The notes beneath the pieces were generated by a model. The model did not search any database. It saw nothing but the letters and a program-made list of their open reading frames with translations, and was not told the DNA's origin. A DNA stretch of 64,000 nt from Nocardioides panacis (GTDB taxonomy: Bacteria > Actinomycetota > Actinomycetes > Propionibacteriales > Nocardioidaceae), in contig NZ_CP077062.1 of assembly GCF_019039255.1 (NCBI RefSeq), positions 310,001 to 374,000 of the forward strand, given 5' to 3'. How positions within the stretch are numbered: the stretch's first letter is position 1; the number at the start of each line of letters is the position of its first letter. The translations under genes and the position numbers were made by a program. Shown piece by piece: positions 1 through 8,661 of this stretch.

Positions 1-165
1 GATCGTCCGCGAGCACCCCGGAGCCGGTCGCGCGGGACCCGTCGCGGCCCGCGACCGGAGCACCGGCATCGCCGTCCGGCCGTCCCGGTCCGGCACCCCG
101 CGTCCCTCCGGCCAGGACGGCACCCGACGCTCCGCATAGTTGTGGTGTGATGAGAAGGTTGCGGC
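1..165. other. Left-edge spacer, no gene supported
   Basis: No convincing coding region is visible. An ATG on the minus strand at 68-66 opens a frame that runs off the window edge; it could be the start of a leftward gene, but 22 codons are too few to identify it. The bases just before 166 (GATGAGAAGGTTGCGGC) supply the ribosome-binding region of the next gene. Confidence 0.3.
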
Positions 166-1222
166 ATGAACCGCCGCAGCCTGGCCAGCATCTCGGTGTT
201 CAGCCTGCTGGTCGCCCTGGTCGCGGTCGCTGCCTTCCTCCCGGTGCCCTACGTCACCGAGAGCCCCGGTCCGACGATCAACGTCCTCGGGAAGTCGAAG
301 GACCAGCCGATCATCTCGGTGAGCGGCCACAAGACCTTCCCGACCGAGGGTGACCTGCGGCTGACGACGGTGTCGGTGACCAACCCGACCCACCGGATCG
401 GGCTCGGCGAGGCGCTCGCCGCCTGGTTCGACGGTGCCCGGGCGGTCTACCCGCGCGACGTGATCTACCCACCGGAGCAGAGCGCCGACGAGGTCGAGAA
501 GCAGAGCGCCGGGGAGATGGTCAGCTCCCAGGACTCCGCCAAGGTCGCCGCGCTGCGCGCGCTGGGCTACCACCTGCCGACCACGGTGAAGGTCGTCTCG
601 GTGAGCAAGGGGGCGCCGGCCCGGGGCCGGCTGCGGCCCGGCGACGTCATCACCCGCGTGGACGGCACGCCCACCAGGAACGCCCAGGCGGTCACCCGTG
701 CCGTCCAGGCGGCCGGTGCGGGCACGCCCGTCACCCTCGAGGTCCGCCGGGGCGGGGCGACGAAGACCGTGACGGTGACCCCCCGCGGCATCGCCCGACG
801 ACCCGTCCAAGGCGCTGCTGGGCATCCAGATCCAGCCCTCCTACGACTTCCCGTTCGACGTCGAGGTGCGGCTCGGCGACGACATCGGCGGCCCCAGCGC
901 GGGGCTGATCTTCTCCCTCGGCGTCTACGACACCCTGACGCCCGGCTCCCTGACCGGGGGAGCCAACATCGCCGGAACGGGAACCATCAGTGCCGACGGA
1001 CGCGTTGGACCCATTGGAGGCATCCAGCAGAAGATCGTGGCCGCCGCGGACGCGGGCGCCAAGATCTTCCTCGTGCCTCCGGCCAACTGCGACTCGGCCC
1101 TCCACGCCGACGTGACGAAGGACGACATCTTGCTCGTGAAGGCTGCCACCCTGAAGAGTGCGGTCGCGTCGCTGAAGGCCTACGCCCAGGACCCGTCCGC
1201 CGACCTGCCCTCCTGCCGATGA
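166..1222 (+). CDS. PDZ and Lon-like (S16) serine protease, YlbL family; one-base frameshift
   Basis: Membrane-anchored protease of the YlbL type. A single N-terminal membrane segment (about residues 7-27) is followed by a PDZ domain (VVSVSKGAPARGRLRPGDVI, from about residue 145) and a C-terminal Lon-type domain. The catalytic serine is in GGPSAG (codon 896-898) and the lysine in GGIQQK (codon 1031-1033). The frame breaks at a run of six C at 779-784. Deleting one C joins the two halves as VTP-AASPDDPSKALLG, about 351 residues, normal for the family. The stop overlaps the start of the next gene (ATGA), as expected of an operon with the PPA1309 and UPF0182 genes. The break is probably a sequencing error, otherwise the gene is dead because the catalytic dyad lies behind it. 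Confidence 0.9.
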
Positions 1223-1780
1223 GCGAGGAGCAGACGCCGACCCCGCCGGCGGGCCCCGAGGTCGACCCGGTGCTGCGCGCCGCCGTACGCGAGATCGAGG
1301 AGCACGCCTCCGAGGCCGGCTGGGACCAGCCCGCCCGGCTCTACGCGCTCGTCCCCACCACCGACCTGCTCGCCCGCGAGCCCGCGCTGGCGGCGGCGAT
1401 GGGGCTCGAGGAGTCCACCGCCGCGGGGTCGCTGACCCCGATCGAGCAGGACGAGGTGCCGGTCGACAAGCCGCTGGAGTCGGTGCTGGAGCAGATCATG
1501 TGGCCCGCCGAGGTGTTCGGCTGCGCCGCGGTGGTCGAGCGCCTCGTGCTGCCCCCCCGAGGCCGACCAGCAGATGCCCGACGACCCGCGCAGCGCCGAG
1601 GAGTACGCCGCCGCGCACCCGGACCGCCAGGAGGTGCGGATCGTCGCGGGCGCGACCCGCGACGGGTCGACGTACTGCGCCCTGCGGATGCGGTCCCACG
1701 ACGACGCCTTCTCCGTGCTGGAGTCACCTGACCTGGTGCCGGCACTCCTAGAGTTGGTGCGCAGCACCCTCGAGAACTGA
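1219..1780 (+). CDS. PPA1309 family protein; one-base frameshift
   Basis: Small soluble actinobacterial protein of unknown biochemical role, normally found between the YlbL-type protease and UPF0182 genes, as here. Start ATG overlaps the upstream stop. The N-terminal half reads MSEEQTPTPPAGPEVDPVLR up to about residue 113, then the frame breaks at a run of seven C (1552-1558). Removing one C continues as VLPPEADQQMPDDPRSAEEY and ends at 1780, about 186 residues. The C-terminal part (EVRIVAGATRDGSTYCALRM) matches what is expected of the family. Function cannot be inferred beyond genomic association. Confidence 0.82.
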
Positions 1781-1807
1781 AACCCGGACGGGACGGAAAG
1801 AGCCAGC

Positions 1808-4800
1808 GTGAGCGGAATCTTCGACGACGGCACCCCCGAGCGGCCCCGACGCGTGCCACCACCGGGGTCCCAGCAGCGGTCCCGGGCGCTGATCGGGACG
1901 ATCATCGTGCTGGTCGTGGCGTTCTTCCTGGTGTCGGTGTTCACCGGGGTCTGGACCGACCGGCTGTGGTTCAGGAGCGTCGGCTACTCCGGGGTGTTCA
2001 CCAAGGTGCTCGGCACCAAGGTGCTGCTGTTCCTGGTCTTCGGCCTGACGATGGGCGTCGTGGTGGCGGCCAACGTCGCGGTGGCCTACCGGTTCCGGCC
2101 GCTGTTCCGCCCGGCGTCCCAGGAGCAGGTCAACCTCGACCGCTACCGCGAGGTCGTCGACCCGCTGCGCAAGTGGCTGCTGATCGCGATCGCCCTGGTC
2201 CTGGGCCTGTTCGCCGGCGGCTCCGGCGCCGGCCAGTGGCGGCAGTTCCTGCTCTGGCGGCACCGTTCGCCGTTCGGCACCACCGACCCGTACTTCCACA
2301 AGGACGTCGGCTTCTACGTCTTCGACCTGCCCTGGCTGCACTACCTGGTCGACTTCGGCCTGGCGGTCACGGTGCTCAGCCTGATCGCTGCCGCGGTCGT
2401 GCACTACCTGTTCGGCGGGATCCGGCTGCAGTCCAAGCGGGACCGGCTGTCGGGCGCCGCGCAGGTCCAGATCTCCGTGCTGGCCGGCCTGTTCGTGCTG
2501 ATCAAGGGCGCCGACTACTGGCTCGACCGCTACAACCTCACCACCGACAGCGGCGGCCTGTTCACCGGCGTGGGCTACACCGACCAGAACGCCGTGCTGC
2601 CCGCCAAGACGATCCTGACGTTCATCGCGATCATCTGCGCGATCCTGTTCTTCGCCAACGTGCTGCGCCGCACCTGGCTGCTGCCGTCGGTCGGCCTCGT
2701 GCTGCTGGTGCTCTCCTCGATCCTGCTCGGCGTCATCTGGCCCGGCATCGTGCAGCAGTTCCAGGTCAAGCCCTCCGAGCCGGACAAGGAGGCGCCGTAC
2801 ATCGCGGCGAACATCAAGGCCACCCGCGACGCCTACGACATCGCCGGCACCAAGGTCACCGAGTACGACGCCAACCAGACCCTCAGCCAGTCGCAGCTGC
2901 GCTCGGACACCGAGTCGCTGCCGGGCATCCGGCTGCTCGACCCGGCGCTCGTCTCCGAGGCGTTCGAGCAGCTCCAGCAGGTGCGCGGCTACTACAGCGT
3001 CGCCCCGGTGCTCGACGTGGACCGCTACCAGGTCGACGGCCGCACCCGCGACATGGTCGTCGCGGTCCGCGAGCTCGACCAGAACGGCCTGCCCGACGGC
3101 CAGCGCAACTGGGCCAACGAGCACACCGTGTACACCCACGGCTACGGCGTCGTCGCGGCCTACGGCAACCAGCAGGACAAGAACGACAACCCCGTCACCG
3201 GCAACGACGGCAAGCCGGTCTGGGCAGAGCGGGACCTGCCGCCCAAGGGCGACCTGACGAACATGTTCCCCAACGGCTACCAGCCGCGGATCTACTTCGG
3301 CGAGAAGAGCACGACGTACGCCATCGTCGGCAAGGCTCCCGGCGGCAAGAACGTCGAGCTCGACCTCCCCGAGGGGCAGGGCGCGAACTCGCGGACCAAC
3401 ACCTACGAGGGCCAGGCCGGCGTGCCGGTCGGCGGGCTGTTCAACAAGCTGATGTACGCCATCAAGTTCAGCGAGCCGAACATCGTGCTGTCCAGCCGGG
3501 TGAACGCGAACTCCAAGATCCTCTACGACCGGGCGCCGCGCGAGCGGGTGCAGAAGGTCGCGCCGTGGCTCACCGTCGACGGCGACTCCTACCCCGCGGT
3601 CGTCGACGGCCGGGTCAAGTGGATCCTCGACGGCTACACCACGACCGACCACTACCCGAACAGCGAGAAGGACTCGCTGCGGTCCATGACGTCGGACGCG
3701 CTGAGCCCCAACACGACGTACGCCACGCTGCCCACCGACGAGATCAACTACATGCGCAACTCGGTCAAGGCTGTCGTCGACGCGTACGACGGCAGCGTGA
3801 AGCTGTACCAGTGGGACGACAAGGACCCGATCCTCAAGGCCTGGGAGGGCGCGTTCCCCGGCATCGTGGAGCCGAAGTCCAAGATCTCCCCGGACCTGCT
3901 CGCGCACATGCGCTACCCCGAGGACATGTTCAAGGTGCAGCGCAACATGCTGGCGACGTACCACGTCACGAACCCGAAGACGTTCTACGGCGGCACGGAC
4001 CAGTGGAAGGTGCCCGAGGACCCGGAGAACAAGGCCAACAAGCAGCCTCCGTACCGCCTCTCGGTGCGCACCCCGTCGGGTGGCCCGGACCCGGTGTTCT
4101 CCCTGACGTCGGTGTTCGTGCCGCAGAAGCGGCAGAACCTCGCGTCGTTCATCTCCGTGGACGCGGACGCCGGCCAGAAGGACTACGGCACGATCCGGAT
4201 CCTGCGGCTGCCGAGCAACACGCAGATCCCCGGCCCCTCGCAGATCGCCAACCTGTTCGGCGCCGACAGCGACATCCAGGACAAGCTGCTCGCGTTCACG
4301 CGGACCAACTCGACCGCACTGTTCGGCAACCTGCTGACCCTGCCGGTCGGTGACGGCCTGCTCTACGTGCAGCCGCTCTACACCCAGCGCAAGACCGGCG
4401 AGGGCCGTTACCCGGTGCTCCGCTACGTCCTGGTGTCGTTCGGCGAGAAGGTCGGCATCGGCAACACGCTGACGGAGGCGCTCAACGACGTGCTCGGCCT
4501 CGCGCCCGACGCGCCCAGCGGTGCCGACACCGGCGGCACGACCGGGTCCGGCGGCACCACGGGCGGGGGAGCGGTCTCCAGCGACGTACGCCAGCTCCTG
4601 CAGCAGGCCGAGACCAAGTTCGCCACCGCGCAGAAGGCGTTGCAGTCCGGCGACCTCGAGGGCTACGCCAAGGCTCAGGGCGAGGCGCGCGACCTGGTGC
4701 AGCAGGCCATCGCCGCGGCGAACAAGGCCACCCCGACGCCGTCCCCGTCGGCGACGCCCTCGCCCTCCGGCTCGTCGAGCCCGTCCCCGTCCGCCTCACC

Positions 4801-4810
4801 GAGCAACTGA
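1808..4810 (+). CDS. UPF0182 family large membrane protein
   Basis: A 1,000-residue protein of the UPF0182 (COG1615) family, conserved in Actinomycetota, function unknown. The GTG start at 1808 follows the upstream stop by 27 bases. The N-terminal third contains about seven membrane segments (for example around residues 25-45, 67-90, 115-135, 165-185, 210-225, 260-280 and 290-310). A large extracytoplasmic region follows, and the tail is low-complexity (Gly/Thr-rich, then Ser/Pro/Thr-rich after about residue 965). Length and architecture are normal. A perfect 15-bp hairpin just after the stop probably ends this operon. Confidence 0.93.
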   Translation: MSGIFDDGTPERPRRVPPPGSQQRSRALIGTIIVLVVAFFLVSVFTGVWTDRLWFRSVGYSGVFTKVLGTKVLLFLVFGLTMGVVVAANVAVAYRFRPLFRPASQEQVNLDRYREVVDPLRKWLLIAIALVLGLFAGGSGAGQWRQFLLWRHRSPFGTTDPYFHKDVGFYVFDLPWLHYLVDFGLAVTVLSLIAAAVVHYLFGGIRLQSKRDRLSGAAQVQISVLAGLFVLIKGADYWLDRYNLTTDSGGLFTGVGYTDQNAVLPAKTILTFIAIICAILFFANVLRRTWLLPSVGLVLLVLSSILLGVIWPGIVQQFQVKPSEPDKEAPYIAANIKATRDAYDIAGTKVTEYDANQTLSQSQLRSDTESLPGIRLLDPALVSEAFEQLQQVRGYYSVAPVLDVDRYQVDGRTRDMVVAVRELDQNGLPDGQRNWANEHTVYTHGYGVVAAYGNQQDKNDNPVTGNDGKPVWAERDLPPKGDLTNMFPNGYQPRIYFGEKSTTYAIVGKAPGGKNVELDLPEGQGANSRTNTYEGQAGVPVGGLFNKLMYAIKFSEPNIVLSSRVNANSKILYDRAPRERVQKVAPWLTVDGDSYPAVVDGRVKWILDGYTTTDHYPNSEKDSLRSMTSDALSPNTTYATLPTDEINYMRNSVKAVVDAYDGSVKLYQWDDKDPILKAWEGAFPGIVEPKSKISPDLLAHMRYPEDMFKVQRNMLATYHVTNPKTFYGGTDQWKVPEDPENKANKQPPYRLSVRTPSGGPDPVFSLTSVFVPQKRQNLASFISVDADAGQKDYGTIRILRLPSNTQIPGPSQIANLFGADSDIQDKLLAFTRTNSTALFGNLLTLPVGDGLLYVQPLYTQRKTGEGRYPVLRYVLVSFGEKVGIGNTLTEALNDVLGLAPDAPSGADTGGTTGSGGTTGGGAVSSDVRQLLQQAETKFATAQKALQSGDLEGYAKAQGEARDLVQQAIAAANKATPTPSPSATPSPSGSSSPSPSASPSN

Positions 4811-4815
4811 CCGCT

Positions 4816-4849
4816 CCGCGGCCGGCCGAGCACCCTCGGCCGGCCGCGG
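4816..4849 (+). terminator. GC-rich hairpin after the UPF0182 gene
   Basis: Arms CCGCGGCCGGCCGAG (4816-4830) and CTCGGCCGGCCGCGG (4835-4849) pair perfectly around a 4-base loop, 5 bases after the stop codon. There is no T-run, as is common for actinobacterial hairpin terminators. Confidence 0.65.
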
Positions 4850-4894
4850 AACGGCTGGTCGAGCTTGTCAAGGCCACCCCGTCGTCGCACGATT

Positions 4895-4922
4895 TTGAGT
4901 CCGCACCGGTGTCCCGTAAGGT
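4895..4922 (+). promoter_or_regulatory. Candidate promoter of the tRNA-fMet gene
   Basis: A -35-like TTGAGT (4895-4900) and a -10-like TAAGGT (4917-4922) are 16 bases apart. The predicted transcription start falls a few bases before the tRNA 5' end at 4935. Confidence 0.5.
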
Positions 4923-4934
4923 TGGGTTCACCGA

Positions 4935-5011
4935 CGCGGGGTGGAGCAGTTCGGTAGCTCGCTGGGCTCATAACCCAGAGGTCGCAGGTTCAAATCCTGC
5001 CCCCGCTACCA
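4935..5011 (+). tRNA. Initiator tRNA-fMet (CAT anticodon), CCA encoded
   Basis: A 77-base cloverleaf with the CAT anticodon. Initiator hallmarks are present: three consecutive G-C pairs in the anticodon stem (GGG/CCC around CTCATAA), and an unpaired first acceptor position (C1 opposite U72). The 3' CCA is encoded at 5009-5011. The T-arm is GCAGGTTCAAATCCTGC. A decayed tyrosine recombinase frame on the other strand ends inside the T-loop, marking this tRNA as an integration site. Confidence 0.95.
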
Positions 5012-5256
5012 CCGCTGGCCTGGGACTTAGTCCCAGGCCAGTTTTGTTTTCCGGCTGCTTCCTCGACCTGGCGTCCAAGAATGCGTCCGTGCGATGTCGG
5101 GTCGATGTCAGTGCCGATGATCAGCGCGGCGACCGTGTCGGCCGCGGACTGGTCCATGCCCGGCAGGACGTGGGCGTAGGTCTGCAGCGTGAAGGCGACG
5201 GTGGAGTGGCCGAGCCGCTCACTGATCACCTTCGGCGATATGCCAACCCAGAGATG
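4990..5256 (-). pseudogene. C-terminal remnant of a tyrosine recombinase (phage/ICE-type integrase)
   Basis: The minus-strand frame reads GISPKVISERLGHS, then TLQTYAHVLPGMDQSAAD, which is the end of the catalytic domain of actinophage-type integrases and includes the nucleophilic Tyr. Nothing upstream of about 5256 matches an integrase; the sequence changes abruptly to an EEP-family fragment on the other strand. The frame runs through the terminator region and stops at 4990 inside the tRNA T-loop, the arrangement left by an element whose integrase gene abutted its attachment site. Only about 85 codons remain, so it cannot be active. Confidence 0.75.
5015..5050 (+). terminator. Rho-independent terminator of tRNA-fMet
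   Basis: Perfect 12-bp stem CTGGCCTGGGAC (5015-5026) / GTCCCAGGCCAG (5030-5041), TTA loop, followed by TTTTGTTTT. A textbook intrinsic terminator. Confidence 0.9.
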
Positions 5257-5920
5257 GCGTCCGGTCCGGAGCGGACCCGCGGACTGATCGAGCTGCTCGA
5301 TAGGCATGGCGTCGACATCGCAGGGCTGCAGGAGTTCCAGCGACCGCAGTACCGTACGTTCGCTCAGTTGGCCGGCAGCCGTTACGGCGTCTACAGCCCA
5401 CCCGGCGACACCGAGAACTCGGTCGTATGGCGGCGTGACCGGTGGTCGCTCGTGCGAGCAGCGACACTTACGATCCCGTACTTCGACGGGCACCCGCGCC
5501 AGATGCCCATCGTCACCCTGCGTTCGCTTGCGAGCGATACCGGCGTCACGATCCTGAACGTCCACAACCCTGCTGACAGGAGCCCGATACCCGCGCCAGG
5601 GTGGATGGCGTGCGGTGGCAGTGGACCGAGAGTTGAAGGTGGTTCGCCACCTGCATTCCATGGGCCAATCAGTGGTTGTCACCGGCGACATGAACGATCG
5701 GGAAGACGTGTTCTGCCGGTTCACCTCTGATGGCCTGACGCAAGCAAGCAGCGGTCAGGGGGATGGCGCGACCTGCGTCCCGACTGCCGAGAATGGGATC
5801 GACTGGATCTTCGGCACTGCCGGACTCACCTTCGCGGATGACGGTGCGGATCGGGATTCGCTGGTGCGTGCGACGAGCGATCATCCGTTCCGTCACGTCC
5901 GCATGCTGGTTCCGGGGTGA
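5254..5920 (+). pseudogene. Endonuclease/exonuclease/phosphatase (EEP) family gene, truncated and frameshifted
   Basis: Two adjacent frames make one EEP-fold protein: SGPERTRGLIELLDRHGVDI with the metal-binding Glu in GLQEFQ, VVWRRDRW and LNVHNPAD; then, after a shift near 5575-5585, VVVTGDMNDREDVFCRF (the GDxN motif) and GIDWIFG, ending at 5920. The N-terminal beta strand with the first Asn motif is missing where the gene abuts the integrase remnant. The family includes DNase I-like nucleases and phosphodiesterases; the original substrate is unknown. A second fragment of the same family lies at 40773-41059. Confidence 0.72.
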
Positions 5921-6105
5921 TGGGTCGAATGACTGAGCTGCTGAGTTCAAGAGCAGGTTTCGAGGGCTAGCTTAACCCTACGAACCAGCGCCCCTCACTC
6001 TGAAGCGGCCCCGGCTTAGTACCGCGTCTTGCTGGACTTCGGCGAGTAGCGCGGGCACGCTCGCGTGTTGGTCGCGGGTCTTCATACAGAGGAAAGTTGA
6101 GCCAC

Positions 6106-7050
6106 ATGGCGAAGAAGGTGCTCACGGTCGGGGAGATCCTCGTCGAGATCGTAGCCACCACCAAGGGAGACGGATTCGGCGAACCCCAGCCCCTTATCGG
6201 TCCGTTTCCTTCCGGTGCACCGGCGATCTTCATCGACCAAGTTGGCCGACTCGGCACGCCGGCGGCCATCATTTCCCGTGTTGGCAATGACGATTTCGGT
6301 CGGCTCAACCTTGATCGGCTGGCCGCAGACGGGGTCGACGTCTCGGGAGTCGAGGTGGCGAAGGGCGAGGTCACGGGCTCGGCCTTCGTCCGCTACCGAC
6401 CCGACGGCTCGCGCAAGTTCGTCTACAACATCGCGCACAGTGCGACCGGCAGGCTGGTGCTCACGCCTGCAGGTGAGGCGTTATTGGAGAGCTGTGACCA
6501 CCTGCATGTCATGGGCACCGCGCTCTCAGTGTCCGGTCTGGCGGACGTGGCGCGAGAGGCCATCGCGCGCATCAAGGCGCGGGGTGGAACACTGAGTTTC
6601 GATCCCAACTTGCGGCGCGAGATCCTCGAGACACCCGGGCTGCGTCAGGCACTCGAAGAGGTGCTCGCCCACAGCGACCTCTTCCTACCTTCGGGCGAGG
6701 AGATCTATCTCTTCACCGAAGCGGACGATGAGGCCGCCGCGGTGGCTGAGCTCCTTCGCCGCGGTGTCGGCGAGATTGTGATCAAGCGCGGAGATCGGGG
6801 AGCAAGCCACTTCGACGCGCACGGCCGCACCGACGTGGCTCCCCTCTGGGTCGACGAGGTAGACCCGACCGGGGCCGGCGACTGCTTCGGGGGTGCCTTC
6901 GTCAGCCTCTGGCTAGCAGGCGCTTCGCCCGAGACCGCACTTCGTTACGCCAATGCTGCAGGCGCCCACGCGGTCACTGAGATCGGGCCGATGGAGGGCG
7001 CCGCCACCCGAGACCAACTCGATGCCTTGCTTGGGTTGACGAAAGGATGA
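6106..7050 (+). CDS. PfkB-family sugar kinase
   Basis: ATP-dependent sugar kinase of the ribokinase/PfkB family, 314 residues. It has the N-terminal GEILVEI strand, the sugar-binding PSGAPAIFIDQVGRLG region, and the C-terminal anion-hole/catalytic motif DPTGAGDCFGGAF (catalytic Asp in GAGD). I chose the ATG at 6106 because GAGGAAA at 6089-6095 is well spaced from it; a TTG at 6097 is too close to that site. The substrate is not determinable; fructose, tagatose or a keto-deoxy sugar are all possible. It stands alone, rightward, at the left end of the sugar island and is not visibly co-transcribed with anything. Confidence 0.88.
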   Translation: MAKKVLTVGEILVEIVATTKGDGFGEPQPLIGPFPSGAPAIFIDQVGRLGTPAAIISRVGNDDFGRLNLDRLAADGVDVSGVEVAKGEVTGSAFVRYRPDGSRKFVYNIAHSATGRLVLTPAGEALLESCDHLHVMGTALSVSGLADVAREAIARIKARGGTLSFDPNLRREILETPGLRQALEEVLAHSDLFLPSGEEIYLFTEADDEAAAVAELLRRGVGEIVIKRGDRGASHFDAHGRTDVAPLWVDEVDPTGAGDCFGGAFVSLWLAGASPETALRYANAAGAHAVTEIGPMEGAATRDQLDALLGLTKG

Positions 7051-7263
7051 CTCAATGCACCTGAACCCACTCCACGACATCGGCATATGGCTCGACCGGC
7101 CGGCCCATCGGGGATCCCTCCGTCTGCTCGGCACATCCTCTGGTGCTTGAGGCATCGATGCGCGCCACTCTCGGCTGCGAAAGAACTGAGATCCCGGGGA
7201 TTTTCCCTGTGGCGCGGGCTGTGGTGGTAACTCGCCGCCAAGGGGGCGGACTCCGAGTCGCCC

Positions 7264-7280
7264 GCCCGCCCTTGGCGGGC
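7264..7280. other. GC-rich hairpin in the 407-bp convergent spacer 7051-7458
   Basis: GCCCGCC CTT GGCGGGC between the convergent kinase and MFS genes; it may terminate transcription from either side. Apart from this hairpin and a LacI-type operator at 7347-7360 I see nothing in the spacer. Confidence 0.35.
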
Positions 7281-7346
7281 GCATGCCCGAGCACTGGATC
7301 AGTCACGGGAACCTCGGGCCGGCTCCCCTTGCCAGAGGTCGGCACT

Positions 7347-7360
7347 TGCAAGCGTTTCCG
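7347..7360. promoter_or_regulatory. Orphan LacI-family operator-like site
   Basis: TGCAAGCGTTTCCG matches the LacI/GalR-family consensus TGNAANCGNTTNCA at all but the last base. No gene starts nearby and no LacI-type regulator is encoded in the window, so it may be chance or the relic of a deleted promoter. Confidence 0.3.
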
Positions 7361-7458
7361 CGCGCGGTCTCTGTCCATGCCAATCCGAGTTCAGGGGCCC
7401 CTTTGGTGCTCCTTGAGGACTCGCTTGTGTGAGCACGGACGGCCGTGGGCCAGCGCCG

Positions 7459-8661
7459 TCATGCCGTCCCTTCCGAGGGTGCAAGCCAATCGACCGCGCG
7501 TCGGGCGACCGCAGCGCCGACGAGTGCCAGCGCCGCGGCCGTCAAGAACACTGCTGTCGGCGAGTGCTGGTATGTGATGCCGCCCAGAGACGCGCCCACC
7601 ATCGGCGCGAGCCCCATGAGCGTCGTCTGCAGCAGCGCCTGACCGGTGCCCTGCTGGTGTGCGGGCAGCAGGGACCCGACGGCAGTGACGAGACTGACGT
7701 AGAATAGTGCGTAGCCAGCGCCCCGCAGGACACTCGCAGCCACGAGCAGCCACGGATCGGTCAGCACGCCGTAACAGGCGAGCGAAAGCGCGAAGACCGC
7801 GCCGCCGCCCAGGAACATGGCGCCGGGGCCAACGAGATGGTGCCACCAGCCGACCGACCGCATGAAGGGGATCTCTGTGAGTGCGCCGGCCACGGAGGCG
7901 GCCGCAACTGCGCTCACGCCACCGCCCAACGCGGTGAGACGCAGCGGCAAGACGGTCATCGAGCCGCCCATCGCCACTCCGAACAGCCACGCGCCCGCGA
8001 GCAGAAGGACAAAGCGCGCGGCCAAGACGTCCCGCCAGCCCGCCGGCGCCGCCGCCCGCGGGCGCACGGGTGCCCTCAGCCCGCGCACCGCCGCGACCTC
8101 CAGCAGCAACACTGCCGGGTAGGCGAGCAGCACGAGTGCCAAGGACGTGCGTGCCAGCAGGACGCCCCAGCCGGCGACGGCGACCGCGAAGCCCGCGCTC
8201 GACCACAGCCGGATCGACCCGTACCGCTGCCGCGCCGACCGACCGAGGAGACCCACGGCCAGGGCATCGGCCAGTGCTTCGCCAGGCGCTCGCATGGCCG
8301 CCAGCAAAGCAGCGGAGACGAGCACCGCGGGCAACCAACCACCTGCGCACAGCAGGACGACGCTCGCCAGCGCCGCCGCGAAGCACGAGAGTCGAAGTGC
8401 CTGTTGCGCACCATGTCTGCGATCGGCCCAGGCTCCCCAGACGGGGACTGCCACGACACCCACGGCAGCCATGAGACCGAGCACCAGGCCCACGCCGGAC
8501 GGCGACAAGCCCCGCCACGCCAGGTACAGCGCCAGGTACGGCATGAGGGTGCCGATGCCGCCGCCGGACGCGGCGAAGACGGCCTTCAGCCGTCGCAGCG
8601 CCTCGGGACCCCCGGCATCGGTCGGGGCGACGGTGGGAAGCCCCGTGCCGGGATCGGTCAC
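7459..8661 (-). CDS. Major facilitator superfamily transporter (MFS_1-like)
   Basis: 400-residue polytopic membrane protein with about 12 hydrophobic segments. The MFS loop 2-3 motif is GAWADRRHG, after VGVVAVPVW. The fold resembles the LacY/nucleoside-symporter-like branch, usually proton symporters for small sugars or glycosides; the substrate is unknown. The GTG start at 8661 overlaps the stop of the SIS isomerase gene by four bases (GTGA), so the two are translationally coupled. The operon reads GH4 glycosidase, KbaZ remnant, SIS isomerase, MFS, which suggests uptake of the sugar handled by the isomerase. Confidence 0.88.
   Translation of the reverse strand: MTDPGTGLPTVAPTDAGGPEALRRLKAVFAASGGGIGTLMPYLALYLAWRGLSPSGVGLVLGLMAAVGVVAVPVWGAWADRRHGAQQALRLSCFAAALASVVLLCAGGWLPAVLVSAALLAAMRAPGEALADALAVGLLGRSARQRYGSIRLWSSAGFAVAVAGWGVLLARTSLALVLLAYPAVLLLEVAAVRGLRAPVRPRAAAPAGWRDVLAARFVLLLAGAWLFGVAMGGSMTVLPLRLTALGGGVSAVAAASVAGALTEIPFMRSVGWWHHLVGPGAMFLGGGAVFALSLACYGVLTDPWLLVAASVLRGAGYALFYVSLVTAVGSLLPAHQQGTGQALLQTTLMGLAPMVGASLGGITYQHSPTAVFLTAAALALVGAAVARRAVDWLAPSEGTA

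Noticed and set aside
1748-3964. 738-codon open frame on the minus strand
   Set aside because: It is exactly opposite the UPF0182 gene, with Val/Arg/Gly/Asp-rich shadow composition and no domain.
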